Below are positions 11,620 through 23,019 of a DNA stretch of 64,000 nt, in pieces. Made by a program: the position numbers and the translations under genes. Within the stretch, counting starts at the first letter, position 1. Every line of letters begins with the position of its first letter. Source of the stretch: Antitrichia curtipendula (taxonomy: Eukaryota; Streptophyta; Bryopsida; Hypnales; Leucodontaceae); the NCBI GenBank assembly GCA_951230915.1, contig OX579638.1, forward strand, positions 30,026,696 to 30,090,695, read 5' to 3'. The notes beneath the pieces were generated by a model. That model had not been told where the DNA came from, ran no database searches, and saw only the letters and a list, made by a program, of their open reading frames with translations.

Positions 11620-14600
11620 GGTTTTATCAGTTTGTTCAATAACTTATTTGGGTGCTCTTGAATCAAGTACACTCTGTAATAGTGTAATAAGTTGTGTAAT
11701 AGTCAAAATTTACGTTTTGCAGTGCACTTGTATTTTCTTCTATTGGTAATATTAAGCGTCAGAGAATGATGTCACTTGCACTTGTCACATGAATACAAGA
11801 AATTTGAATGTGGTAGTTTATTCTTGTTTTGGACGGACCTGTTCTGCTTTAGTCCTAAATACCGAGAATGACTTAGACGTGGTGACAACTTATAGCAAAG
11901 CTTGTATTGTAGAATGCTAGTCATTATTGTGTAGTTGCCCTTTAGACAATATTAGGTGCAATTACCTGAAGACTCATAAAGCATCCACAACCACGAACTC
12001 ACACCTTTGATCACTAGTGGTGACAAGAAGAACAACAGTGTCATAGAATAGTAGAAAAAAATGAGCTTTTTATTGTAGGTACTTGTGAAGAATTGAACTA
12101 ATGAGTTCTTCAATTCAATCCTAACTTACTAAAAGAGACATTTCAAAGCACCAAGCATGACATTCTCAGATCCAACATGTGAGAAAGTTTATGATTTTCA
12201 GACACTAATATAAAGTGATTTTCAAAAACTAATATGAAATACACTAGACATCACGATACGTACAAAACTAAATTCACTTCTTCCAACTTTATGTCTAAAA
12301 CTCATATGCATGTGCAAGCCCTTTTTCTTTCTACCATGGGGTTAGATTGCACAATTTCAAAATAAATGTCTACTTTTTGCCAAATAAAAATAATCTTTTT
12401 TCACCAATTTTTTTTCATTTATATTAGAAATGTAGATGAAATTGTCAAATTTCAATGAAAAAGTAATTTTTGGTCCAAAAGATGGATGAATGTAGAAATA
12501 CAATGCTTCACCAAATTTTAAGCGATCTCTATATTGGTAATTTCTCATAGAGTAAAAGTAAGGGTTGGCATGTGCATGTCTAAGGATGGTTACCATTGTT
12601 GGTGTGTCTCAATAATTCTTTAAGAAAATCCAAATTCACATGCATTCACAGGTTATATTTTGGGTTTACAACAAAACTATGCATCTTAAAATTTAATTGA
12701 TGGGCATGAAATAGTTAAATGTTAAACTACAATTGACTAAAACCTTTAAAAAATGCAAATTTGATTTAAAGGATTTTTAAGGATTAAACTAGAGCTTCTT
12801 TACAGTCTAAACAAATTTTAGAGACTTCAAAAACTAGGACAAGATCAAATGGTTGAGAAAGTGGAACAATAATTAATTTGTCTACATTTGTCTCCAATAC
12901 AAGAGTTTGATGGTGAGTCTTTAACCCCAAAGTGACAAAGAGGACAGAAAGTGTCCTCACACAATTTCAAGTCCAGTTCAAAGTGCTGTAACTTTTGCAT
13001 CCAAGGTTGAAATTCAATAAAACTTGTTGCGAAAGTTGCGTTCTCCACTCTAGTTTGTGTGGTAAAATTTTCAGATAAATCCAAGGTTTATTGATTTTTT
13101 GGAAGCCAATCGAAGTTCACAACTTCAATCTGAGTTCACCAAATTGTATTTTAGGGCTGCAACTTCGGGGCCTTGTATCTCCTTCATCCACTGCTCATTT
13201 TCAAAAAAAAAAGTGGGTTTTGTTCCCCTTGAAGTATAGTTATGGTGGTGAAGTTTTCATGTCAATCCAAGTTGTTTTGAATGTTTGGGAGCAATTCGAA
13301 GTTCCAAATCCTGCCATTTTTGGAGTATAGTGAACTTCGACGGCTTGTTTCTTCTTCATACTAAGTCCATATTCAATAGTTCTTTTTGGAAAAATTGCGC
13401 ATACTAGTCTAGTTTGTGTGGCTAAAATTTCATGTTAATCCAAGAATTAATGAGTGACAAAGAAGCATTCTAGTAGAAGGAGGTTCAGCTTTAGATCTGT
13501 TTTTTGCAATTTTTCTTGCTGATTTTTGACATTTCAAAGCCGTTTTGTAGACACAATGAGTCAATTGAATGAATTTTTTTTCCACCGATGTGTTTGTTTA
13601 CTAGTTTTGAATCATTTTATAGTGTAAAGTTTTTTCATTTGAGTAGGTTTAGAAATCAAATTTCACCTCCAAATGTGTTTTTGGGAAAATTTCAACATTC
13701 ATTTTCAACACTAAAACATTATGATCTTGCAATCTATCTAGCCAATTGACTTCAAATTTTGTACATGTCATCTACAACATGTACACTACAAGATTGTACG
13801 GTTGAGATTTGTATAACTTGAAGACATTTAGATCCATAAAGCTTCAAAAGCAATGATGTTTTTTAACCCCAGAAATTGAATGTCACTTTGGGGTTAAAGC
13901 TTCTCCAATACTTACAAATGATCTAATTACCACTAGTGTACCATGTGCCGTTGCCACAATCAAAATTAAATTAAAAGTAATTTTTTAATTAATAAAAAAT
14001 TGATCCCGGATGTTGGGCTAGAAGCAAAGGCCATTGGCGATGTAAGCTGTGAGAGCCAGGAAACATTGACATCGAAGAATGAACATTGACAAAACCTTGA
14101 ACGTTGGATGAGGAGCAAAAAGATGGGAAGGCTATGACAGCTCTAAGAATTGTGGCAGTGGCAGAGCATTTTGATAAGAATTGTGACTGTGAGTTTAAAT
14201 AGAAGATGGAAGTGAAGATGAAGTTATCTTGCAACAACTATGAAGAGAAAGTGTCATATGCAATATAAGGAATACATGTTTGATAAAATGTTTAGATTTC
14301 TTAGTTGATATGTAGTGATGGATATTAAATTTTTTGTCCTAAAACCTCAAAAAGGCATAACATTTATAGTGTGCCTCGTGATTTTTTTTTTAAATTGACG
14401 TTGTGTAGTGCTCATATGTTGTTTTTTATTGATAATATTTATTATTTTTATTTAATTGAGAACACTTGCAAGTTTAGTACATGGTTATAGGCTTTGTCTT
14501 TTAGGATTTTATTTCATGACATTTTGGGGACGCCCTTGTCTCCAAATTGAGTGACCTTAACCTTGCAGAACTTGTATTGTAAAAATTACTCTTTAGTATT

Positions 14601-15900
14601 CACTCACTTAGAACCCCAAGGTTCACATAAAATAAGCTTATAGACTTAAAAATTAGATTCTCACAAACTAGTGTGTATTGTGCAAGACCTTCCCTTTTCA
14701 CAAAAAATTCCAACAATGAACATTTGCACTTTTGTCTTATATAGGACTCAATATCATTCATTGAACACTTTTAGACCATTGCGTTGTTACAAGGTTAAGG
14801 TACATTCCTACTTGCTCTTAGTGGAGGGTATTACAGATTGTTTATGCTTCTTCATATTTGTTGTACATACATGCTCTATTTGATATTTGGCAAGTCTACA
14901 TGGCTACCTATGTGGCAAAACTGCACAACATGGTATTAGCAAATTACTTGTAGACAATCCTACAAGTCCTAGTAAGTATTTTGAAATATTGAATCAATAA
15001 AAAAAAATTACTATTTGATATTTGCAACATTGACTATAATGCAATGAAAAATACGTTAACCAAAACACAAGTACAAAAGATGTTAAGATCGATACTTTTT
15101 GGCAAACTATTAGCATTTGAAGCTTACCAATTCAAATTAATATTCAACTTACATGACAATGATTGGTAGGATCTATCCTTCGAACATGCACAAATTTTAA
15201 TTCAAGAAACGAAGTATTTTAAAACTAAACCTACACTAGAGATGACCCATATTTCAACCTCTAGTTACCTACAAGAAGACGTTGAGATTCTACTTGCCTC
15301 AAAAGATCATTTTGGACATTAAACATTCATTATAAATAGTCTAAAGGTAGTCTACATTGTTACACTTGTATAGTTATTTTCAGTGTTTTAAAGATAACAA
15401 CTTTTAATAAATAAAACATTCATCTTTATAATAGATCCAACTTTCTTCAATATATATTTTTGTAGGTGATTCCCTAGGGCCCACACGTCTTGTTTATTCG
15501 GAAGGTTCATATCAATGTCATACAAGCCACATTTTAGAGGGTCTCTGTAGGCCCTATATGAGTCACAAAATTATTCATATGAAGATTGAGGCTCACTGTA
15601 GGCATGCGCATGCTTGTCTTGCAATTAAAAGATGGTTGTTTGGATGTTTTTACAAGGATATACTTAGACTATAAAAGCATAATCCCTTATTTTACTTCAA
15701 AGATGCATTTAAATAGCACCTCTATTCAATACTTTCTCTCCCACACTTTTTGTACACTTTTGTTTCTATAATTGTAGGTGCTTAAGGCCTTGCAATTTTT
15801 CTTTAAGCATTTTGTGAAGTTGTAGTGTCAACATGTACTCACTTTGGATCAAATTTGATTATTAAAATAGCTTAGTTGCTTTGTATAGTCATATTTGGTC
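11620..15900. other. AT-rich CACTA interior without a supportable gene
   Basis: No gene seen. Between about 12,850 and 13,500 there are diverged, roughly 170-180-bp-spaced copies of a phrase related to TTTCATGTCAATCCAAG, as often occurs inside plant LTRs, suggesting an old retroelement fragment. Confidence 0.4.
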
Positions 15901-16079
15901 AGTTGTGTGACTATGTCAAGTCACATGACTAGAACAAGTAATGCGCATGACTAAGACAAGTCACATGATTAGGATTTTGAAACCCTAGCCGCCATTGATT
16001 TAGGAATTTGAAACCCTAGCCGCCGTTTTTTGTACCTCCCCTTCAAAGTGCAACATTTGACTATTTTTCTTCTTCTTTG

Positions 16080-16795
16080 CTTTTTGTTGTCTCCTAAGTT
16101 TTGTTGCCTCTTAGTTCTTGTTTCTTGCTACCTTTTAACTCTTGCTTTTTGTTGTCTCCTAAGTTTTGTTGCCTCTTAGTTCTTGTTTCTTGCTACCTTT
16201 TAACTCTTGCTTCTTGTTGTCTCCAAATTTTATTGTCTCTTAGTTCTTGTTTCTTGCTACCTTTTAACTCTTGCTTCTTGTTGTATCTTAAGTTTTGTTG
16301 CTTCTTAGAGTCTTAGTTCTTGTTTTTTGCTACCTTTTAGCGCTTGTTTCTTGTTGTCTCCAAATTTTATTGTCTCTTAGTTCTTGTTTCTTGCTACCTT
16401 TTAATTTGTCCTTCTCTTTGCTTCTTAATTCTTGCTTCTTGTTGCTTATTAGTTCATGCTTCTTGTTGCTTATTAGTTCTTGTTTTTGTTACCTTTTAGT
16501 TTTTGCTTCTTTTTGTTTCTTAGTTCTTGTTTCTTTTTGTTTCTTAATTTTTGCTTCTTGTTACCTTTTAGTTCATGTTTCTTGTTGTTTCTTAGTTTAT
16601 ACTCTTTGTTTGCTTTTGTTGCTTTTGCTTTTTATTACATCTTATTTCTTGCTTTTTCTTGTTAATTGTTGCATTTTGTTGCATCTTAATTTGTACTTCT
16701 TGTTGTTTCTTGTTACATCTTAATTCTAGCTTCTTCTTACTTCTTGTTGCATCTTGTTGCATCTTATCTTTTAGCACTTGTTATCTTTTGCTTCT
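16080..16795. repeat. Pyrimidine-rich minisatellite, about 65-bp unit
   Basis: Starting at about 16,080 a unit containing TTGTTGTCTCC, TTGCCTCTTAGTTCTTG and TTGCTACCTTTTAACTC repeats with a 64-65-bp period about five times, then degrades into shorter CTTGTT-type words to about 16,795. Leu/Phe/Cys-rich open frames across it come from the repeat. Just before it, AAACCCTAGCCGCC occurs twice (near 15,990 and 16,015). Confidence 0.8.
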
Positions 16796-17689
16796 TGTTT
16801 CTTCTATCACTATTATTATTCTTTTTTCTTGTCTATTTGTAATTTTTTGAGAAATAATGGTTATGATGTCATTATTTCTTGTTACTTACTTGTAATTTTT
16901 AAAGATATCGTAGTTATGATGTTATTCTTTCCTTTTTTTATTTTCAATTTGTAAAGATATAGTGATTATCTGGCTATGGCTTTTTTTTAAATCTTAAATT
17001 TATACTACATATTTTGTGTTGCCTTAAATCTTTGAAGGTTGATCTATATTGTTTATTCACTAAAAATTAACCTTGTTGATTGTATATGTAGGCACTAGAA
17101 GCTAGAATAAAGTTATTGGAGGCTACTTACAACATTAGAAAAGCAACATCTTCACATCTTTGTAAAGAATACAGGTCCTATAAGTGTGTGGGAATATACA
17201 TTTATAGAATGTCATTGTGATATATTTTGTATTAGTGACTAATAAATGTCACTGAAAAGAGTTACATTCTTTTTTGTAATTTTTTTTAGTATAAGTGTCT
17301 CTTGTGCATCTCAAAAATCGTATGTACTTGTTTTTGATTTGATAGAGTCTTTTGTTTAGTTGCTAAACCATGTTGGTGCATGATTGCAATGCGTCATGTT
17401 CATTTTGAATGTATAAAAAATATGATTGTAGTTCATGACATAAGCTATTTTATAAACCTTAGTTATTCCAATTACAAACTACACACAAATCTAAGAAATG
17501 CAACTCTTACTAATATAGAATTTCATTTGCTTGAGTTATATTTCACAATATATCTTGGCCAAAATAGGATTGGCTGTAGTCACATATTACTCATGATCAT
17601 ACCAAAATGTAACTCTATATTTTTTTTAAATATGACTCCATTCAATCATTAAATTATTAGTAATACTCCACAAAAATTGCCACATTAGC

Positions 17690-18337
17690 CAAAAATATAA
17701 CTCACAACAGTCATATTTTACAATTTTTTTTAATGACTCATGAGGGTCATATTCTACATCAATAGAAAACATGACTCATAAAAGTCATTTATTACATCAA
17801 CAAAAAAATATGACTTACAAGAGTTATTGATCACATCAATAGAAAATATGACTCACAAAAGTCATAATATTCCACATCAACTAAAAATATGACTCACAAG
17901 ACTCATTTATCACATCAATAGAAAATATAACTCACAGAAGTCATATTCCACATCAACCAAAAATATAATTGTACAAAGTCATATGCCATGTCAACCCAAA
18001 TATGACTCATTGTAGTCATATTCCACGTTAGCCAAAATATAACTACATAGAGTCATATGCCACGTAGGATTTTTTTTCTTTGCTCGGGCAACTCAAGAGA
18101 AAGTCAAAACTTCAAGGGTAGTCAACATATATGCCACGTTGGCAAAATATGGCGTATTATACTCTCAATCTAGATGACTATAAGTATGACTCATTAAAAA
18201 TATGACTAGTCGATAATGACTAGACCAAGTCATATCGCGCATCATCTACAGTGATTTCTGCGGAAGTCATATTTTGAGATTTTACGATTCACTGCAATCA
18301 TATTTCGCAGTCATAAAACATCCATTTTGTTGTAGTG
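17690..18337. repeat. Right subterminal repeat array of the CACTA element
   Basis: AAATATGACTCA / GTCATATT words recur about every 40-60 bp up to the right terminus, mirroring the array at the left end. Confidence 0.8.
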
Positions 18338-18417
18338 CAATAATAAACACCAACTGGAGGATTAGTGCTTTCTTGTGCTACGAGACCCAGGGTTGTCACA
18401 TTTTAACGTCCAGGGCA

Positions 18418-18640
18418 AAATCACGTCCAAAATCCGGACGTCCGGACGAAGCGGACGCACCGGACGCAGCAGACGGCGTTCGGCGGTCGGCAGCCGCTGG
18501 GCGTCGGTTGGTCGGTTGGGTGCCGGGCGTCGGTTGGTCTCTCCGACGGCCAGTCGGACGCGCCGTGAGTCGGTCTCTCCGACGGCTAGTCGGACGCGTA
18601 TTATGTCGGACGCTTTTTCGGTCGGACGGGACCGTCAGCA
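18418..18640. repeat. GTCCGA/TCGGAC array 1 (left subterminal)
   Basis: A GC-rich island starting about 30 bp inside the left terminus, dense in CGGACG, GTCGG and TCGGAC, mostly reading TCGGAC inward. The array at the right end has the mirrored orientation, as expected for transposase-binding subterminal repeats. Confidence 0.85.
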
Positions 18641-19070
18641 GACATGCGGTTATAATGGAGGTTTTTTTGGGTGGTGACTGGTGAGAGCTAGTTAACTTCT
18701 GCGAATGAGTTTTAGGGTTAGGAAGATCTGGTTTTAAAACCTCTTCAATTGCAATTGTCATTGAAAAATGTGGAAATGACACTCAATGTAAGCGTTCTTT
18801 TTATTTTCAAAATGCACAGAACTTAAACGACTTTGAAGGCAATATTGTTGCATTGTACAATTACATTTTAGAATGTCATGCTCCATTTACAATAAAATGC
18901 ACAGAATCAAATTTTATTGAATTTGTCCTTTGTATTGGAAACCCAAAAACCTTAATGGTATTCCAAACATCAGTTTACTACAATGAAGCGGCAATAAACA
19001 ATCGATTGCCACATAGTGCCATCTATATATCATAAGTATTTGGACATCTAGGTTTACATCCCTTCAGTCC
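18640..19070. other. 3' flank of the transposase gene
   Basis: No gene. The part next to the transposase tail matches the DNA after the relic tail at 39,626-39,735 (shared words GGCAAT.GATTGTTT and TTCATTGTA), so it is conserved 3' transcribed or flanking sequence of this hAT family. Confidence 0.5.
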
Positions 19071-19396
19071 CTAAGGATTGTAATCACTATCTCCCTTCAC
19101 TTCAGCCCCGCTACTCTCACCTCTTCTTTTCCATCCGGTGTCTTCATCGCTGGATGCCTCTTCCATATTGTCTGATGAAGATTGTAGAATTCTCACTCCG
19201 GAACCATGTACTTCCCTAGATTTACGTGATCTGAATGCTTTACCCTCCTTTTTCACTTGTAATATGGACTTTCTAATGCTTTCCCTAAGGTCGGTGACCG
19301 GTTTTATTTTTGTCATCGGAGTAGGCTGAACTGCATCTAGGGGGGTTCTACTCACATTCGCTTTCTTCGATGGAGACATAGCAAAAGGCTCTATTG
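19071..19396 (-). CDS. Conserved C-terminal tail of the hAT transposase, displaced by a frameshift
   Basis: This frame encodes EPFAMSPSKKANV, RTPLDA, IRKSIL, a Ser/Asp-rich stretch and a KVKGDSDY ending. It overlaps the end of the main transposase frame in another register. A related relic at 38,939-39,625 carries the same tail (EPFAIFPSKK, RTPLDA, IRKSIL, KVKGDSDY) in one continuous register with the sequence matching the transposase before this point. The tail was therefore originally part of the transposase. The break lies in a run of eight A (plus-strand T, 19,400-19,407) where ten or seven would restore the register. An ATG at 19,379 could start it as a separate 102-aa peptide, which I think less likely. 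Confidence 0.7.
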
Positions 19397-22300
19397 CTCT
19401 TTTTTTTGTCTATTTTAGACTCTTTCACAACTAATTGTCCTGCTTTTTCGCCTCCTTGAATGATTACCTTCGTTGCGCTCAAGGATTGCGGTATACGGTT
19501 TGCTGATTTGAGAAGACCTTGTGATGAATGCCTAGATTTTTGAGCGAACATTTGAGCCAACGTCTCGTCCTTGTCATCATCACTACGTGATGAAATGGAT
19601 AGACTGTGATTAATGAATTGCCGTTTTCCACATGATGAACTTCCACAACCATCCAAAGTTGTACTAGCAGTTGTAAGTAGTGTACGTACACCCGGTGCAA
19701 GACCAGTATGCGGTGGTAATTGGGGATCTCGCAGAAGTGGCTCCTTTCCTTTTCCATTCCGGGTTAGGATTGGACTTCCAGACTTCATAAAACGCATGTC
19801 TTCATTCTCTTCTACTTCACGTGGTTTGATATTCTCAATCCTTGGTTCACCACTCTTCTTGTTCGAGAACACCGCTTTCAATTGAACCCTTGTGTTCCCC
19901 ATATTCATTGGGACCTTTACCCCCAATCCGCCCTTGTCATTGTCTTTGTCAATCTGTTCCGCTCGTGCCGCTACCGTGGATGGAGAGTTGGGAATTGGAA
20001 TCTCTTCACCCATTTCAGGATTCCCACCATTGATAAGCATTGCCCCATTTATTGCCGCATCTCGTACATTCATTGCCTCCTTATCCGCTGAAATCTTTTC
20101 GCTAGTCAACAACCCGGTCCCATCTATATATTTGGCTATCGGAAGTTTCTCTTCATCACATCCACGATTGTCTTCATCTGATGTATAATCGTAGACATCT
20201 CGATCATTGGCTCCCAAATCTTCATCATTCTGATTAGGGCTTTGAAACGGCTCATCGTTCGAAATCGGCTCATCATAGTTCACAGCATTTCCATCATAAA
20301 ATGCAGCCTCATGATTTTCAACATCCGAATTGTGTATGTCGTTGTCCATAGCACCTCCATCATCGAATGTGGGCTCGCCATCTTCCGAATCCTCATTTTT
20401 GGAGATAGGCATATCTGTATCTTCGAAAAGCACGTTCTCCTGATACCATTTTTTCTCATCCCTTTCCTTGGATTGGGCTAAGACTTTTGAATTGGTGTAC
20501 ACGTACACCAAATCATCTGCTCTCTGTGGCTTCAACTTGTTCCTAGATTTGTTGTGAACAAAAGAATAGCTACTCCAATTTCGTTCACACGAAGAAGAGG
20601 AGACCGGTTGTGCCAATATCCTCTTGGCAATTGGAGCAATGAGCTTTTCACACGCGCCTTCAAAATCCCACCAAGCATATGCCAACAACTGCTGTTCACT
20701 CGGCTCCAACATGTTGTGGAATGGCGGTTCCCTAAGTCGAAAAGCGACAAACTCCTTCACAACCGCGGCGTAATCTCCTGGTTTACAAATTTTCATGAGA
20801 ATACACTTGCATGCCTCTATCGCATTTTGATCGTCGGCTAGTTCTTTGTCTTCCAGAAGGTAGAGGTTCAGAAGAGCTCCTGCAAAATGCAGATCGGTCT
20901 CTACCATTTTGCGTCGGTCTTTAAAATACGCCAGCAGCGGATTGGCAAGAGCCTTGTTCAAACAAAAAGGCTCTCCAACCAAACCGGAGACGTGTTTTTC
21001 TAGATTTCTCATAATGTGCAAAACCTTGCCCATGCAGGGCATCTTTGCATCCAAATCACGTAGCCCATGCACAACAGGACCCACCAAGTCCTTAAAATTC
21101 TGACAACGGCGCCAGAAATGCTCGCTCATAAGTATCTTAAATACCTCTCGACAGTCACTGCGAGATTTCGATGTCCGGCCAAACTTCCGCACGTACTCAT
21201 TCCACTGCGGGTCCGTCACTGTCTGTTGCAATGGACCCTTCACCTTCAACAAACATGCAATTGTGATGAAATTGGAGGCAAACCTTGTTTCACCTGGCAT
21301 CAACAAGCTATACTTGGGCTCGTACTTCCAATATATTGCAAGCGGTTTATGCCTCATCTTGAAGAACTTCACTACGGTTTCCGCGTTGTCCACTTGGTCC
21401 ATTATCCATGCTTGTTTTCCCCAATCTTTTAGCAACAAATTCAAGGTGTGTACCGCGCAACCTTGGAAAAAAATGTGTGGATATGTAGCAATCACTAGAG
21501 CACATGCTGCGGGGTTCACAGGTGCATTATCTGTAGTCACTTGCACCACATTTTGAGGGCCCACTTGGACTATGAATTTCTCTAGGAGAGCGGCCAAATA
21601 CGTAGCGTTCTTATTGGCCCCAGTCGTATCCACCGCTCCTAGGAACTGCTCCCCCACAAAGGACACTAGCATGGCATTTATCAATGGCCGATTCCCGGTC
21701 GAGCTCCATCCATCAATGGACAGCGTTGCTCCGAACTTTCTAATGTTGTCTTCGGTCCTCTTCTGTAAATTTGTCTGCACCTCCGCCTTTGCTTTGTCAA
21801 GCAATTTATTGCGTATATCATTGTACGATGGCGAGATGTAGGGCCTACCAAACTCAGCTGTTCTCTTCACTGCTTCTTTGAATGCTGGATTTCGAGCTAC
21901 AGCAAATGGGATGTTGGCCGCATAAAAGAATTTGGCCCAGATTGCATTTAGAATCCGTTTATTGGCCGTCTCAAATCCATCCGATAGCCTGCTCTGCCTC
22001 TGTGGCCTACTGCTTGATCCCCGCACAGTGTCACGTTCGCTTGATGTTTGTGTATTTGGATTTCCATCAGAGGCCGCACGAAAGGATTGTTGCTGTGCTG
22101 TGCACGAGTCTTCTTGTGTACAAAGAGACATCTGCCTCCCACTTGAAAGATCATTGGCGACCACAAGCATGCCATTGCCATCCACATTGTCTCCTGTAGA
22201 TTTTCGTGGTATATCTCCATTGCATCGAAGAAATAGATTTTGAACTTGAGATGTCAACTTCGGACAAAGGCTTATTCCGTTATCTCTCAAACCTGATGCA

Positions 22301-22431
22301 CCTTTATATCCTAGATGGCTAAACAAACGGCTTGTTTTCCTCGCGAACACCAATTTGCAAGCTTTGCATTCCACTTTACCAACTGATGGGGTACCATACC
22401 AACAAGACCAATCCTTGCTCATAGTGACCAA
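19348..22431 (-). CDS. hAT-superfamily transposase (BED finger, DUF659-like RNase H core, hAT dimerisation domain)
   Basis: 1,027 residues, no intron needed. Residues ~6-56 form a BED-type zinc finger (CKAC, then H39 and C56 as candidate ligands) for DNA binding. Residues ~160-420 are a DUF659-like RNase H-fold region: IDGWSS places the first acidic residue at D240, and TTDNAPVN the second at D301, followed by GCAVHTLNLLL with the Cys/His pair typical of hAT. Residues ~585-650 are the C-terminal hAT dimerisation block, with YAWWDFEG and SSCERNWS; E616 is the likely third acidic residue. A long acidic tail follows. All hallmark residues are present, so the core may be active, but the last ~115 residues of the family tail are lost by a frameshift. 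The TATA-like box is at 22,662-22,668 and a GTCCGA array at 22,733-22,998. It would cut and paste the surrounding 20-kb element in the nucleus. Confidence 0.93.
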   Translation of the reverse strand: MVTMSKDWSCWYGTPSVGKVECKACKLVFARKTSRLFSHLGYKGASGLRDNGISLCPKLTSQVQNLFLRCNGDIPRKSTGDNVDGNGMLVVANDLSSGRQMSLCTQEDSCTAQQQSFRAASDGNPNTQTSSERDTVRGSSSRPQRQSRLSDGFETANKRILNAIWAKFFYAANIPFAVARNPAFKEAVKRTAEFGRPYISPSYNDIRNKLLDKAKAEVQTNLQKRTEDNIRKFGATLSIDGWSSTGNRPLINAMLVSFVGEQFLGAVDTTGANKNATYLAALLEKFIVQVGPQNVVQVTTDNAPVNPAACALVIATYPHIFFQGCAVHTLNLLLKDWGKQAWIMDQVDNAETVVKFFKMRHKPLAIYWKYEPKYSLLMPGETRFASNFITIACLLKVKGPLQQTVTDPQWNEYVRKFGRTSKSRSDCREVFKILMSEHFWRRCQNFKDLVGPVVHGLRDLDAKMPCMGKVLHIMRNLEKHVSGLVGEPFCLNKALANPLLAYFKDRRKMVETDLHFAGALLNLYLLEDKELADDQNAIEACKCILMKICKPGDYAAVVKEFVAFRLREPPFHNMLEPSEQQLLAYAWWDFEGACEKLIAPIAKRILAQPVSSSSCERNWSSYSFVHNKSRNKLKPQRADDLVYVYTNSKVLAQSKERDEKKWYQENVLFEDTDMPISKNEDSEDGEPTFDDGGAMDNDIHNSDVENHEAAFYDGNAVNYDEPISNDEPFQSPNQNDEDLGANDRDVYDYTSDEDNRGCDEEKLPIAKYIDGTGLLTSEKISADKEAMNVRDAAINGAMLINGGNPEMGEEIPIPNSPSTVAARAEQIDKDNDKGGLGVKVPMNMGNTRVQLKAVFSNKKSGEPRIENIKPREVEENEDMRFMKSGSPILTRNGKGKEPLLRDPQLPPHTGLAPGVRTLLTTASTTLDGCGSSSCGKRQFINHSLSISSRSDDDKDETLAQMFAQKSRHSSQGLLKSANRIPQSLSATKVIIQGGEKAGQLVVKESKIDKKKSNRAFCYVSIEESECE

Positions 22432-22661
22432 TTCGGATTGTTTATATTTGAATGAAATTGTAAAAGTAATGCAGTAACAGGTTGATAAATTTTGTCAAAA
22501 ACAAGACACACAATGTGTGCACAAAGCCTTGATAACCAAAGCCCCCCTGTCCACTGAACTATACATTACCAAGCAAGGGACCCAAAATGGGTCGGAACCT
22601 AGCCCTTGAAAATCAAAGCGTTCAGTTTCTCAAGAGTGCTTGCAAATGGCAAGGGTCTGGA

Positions 22662-22668
22662 ATTTATA
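22662..22668 (-). promoter_or_regulatory. TATA-like box of the transposase gene
   Basis: On the minus strand, ACTATAAATTCC lies about 230 bp before the transposase ATG and 65 bp after the proximal edge of array 2. Confidence 0.5.
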
Positions 22669-22732
22669 GTTCTGAGGTCGCTAGTGACCGTCGAACAGGG
22701 AATGAAGAACATTATTTCGGTCCCAGCGATTA

Positions 22733-22998
22733 GGTGGACTGTCGGACGCAGAGTCAGACGGGGTCGGACGCCTTCGGACGGGGTCGGACGGCGTCGGACC
22801 GTCCCAACGATTGGTCGGATAGGGTTCGGAATTCGGTCGGCAGTTCAGTCGGCGGTGAACAGGTCGGACGGGCTCTACGTCGGACGGTCGGTCGGCGGTG
22901 CACAGGTCGGATGGGCTCTCCGTCCGATAGTCGGACGGTCAGTCGGCGGTGCACAGGTCGGACGGCCTCTCCGTCCGATAGTCGGACGGTCGGTCGAA
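22733..22998. repeat. GTCCGA/TCGGAC array 2 (transposase promoter)
   Basis: About ten TCGGAC and two GTCCGA on the plus strand. The distal half is organised into about 54-bp higher-order units containing GGCGGTGCACAGGTCGGA and CTCTCCGTCCGATAG. It ends 300 bp upstream of the transposase start. Confidence 0.85.
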
Positions 22999-23019
22999 CC
23001 GATCGATTTCTGTTTGGGT

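Larger units (their letters stand above)
4140..18337. mobile_element. 14.2-kb CACTA (En/Spm-type) element carrying host gene exons (Pack-CACTA)
   Basis: The left end reads CACTACAACAAAA and the right end is its exact inverted complement, TTTTGTTGTAGTG (18,325-18,337). The element is flanked by the 3-bp direct repeat CAA (4,137-4,139 and 18,338-18,340), the duplication size expected for CACTA transposons. Just inside the 13-bp inverted repeats both ends carry clusters of AGTCATATTT / AAATATGACT motifs, the usual subterminal binding-site layout. No TNPD- or TNPA-like protein could be read, so it looks non-autonomous. It holds exons of a short-chain dehydrogenase and of a PDI-like protein, both on the minus strand, with a 608-bp TA-flanked element between them. 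The termini are seen directly; gene capture is inferred from intact exons with intact splice borders lying alone inside the transposon. Confidence 0.9.

Noticed and set aside
16101..16850. Leu/Cys/Phe-rich proteins looking like membrane proteins
   Set aside because: Translation of a pyrimidine-rich 65-bp minisatellite in three frames.
18274..18782. Arg/Ser-rich open frames on both strands over array 1 (and similar ones over arrays 2-6)
   Set aside because: They arise from the stop-poor GTCCGA repeats in every frame and have no domain.
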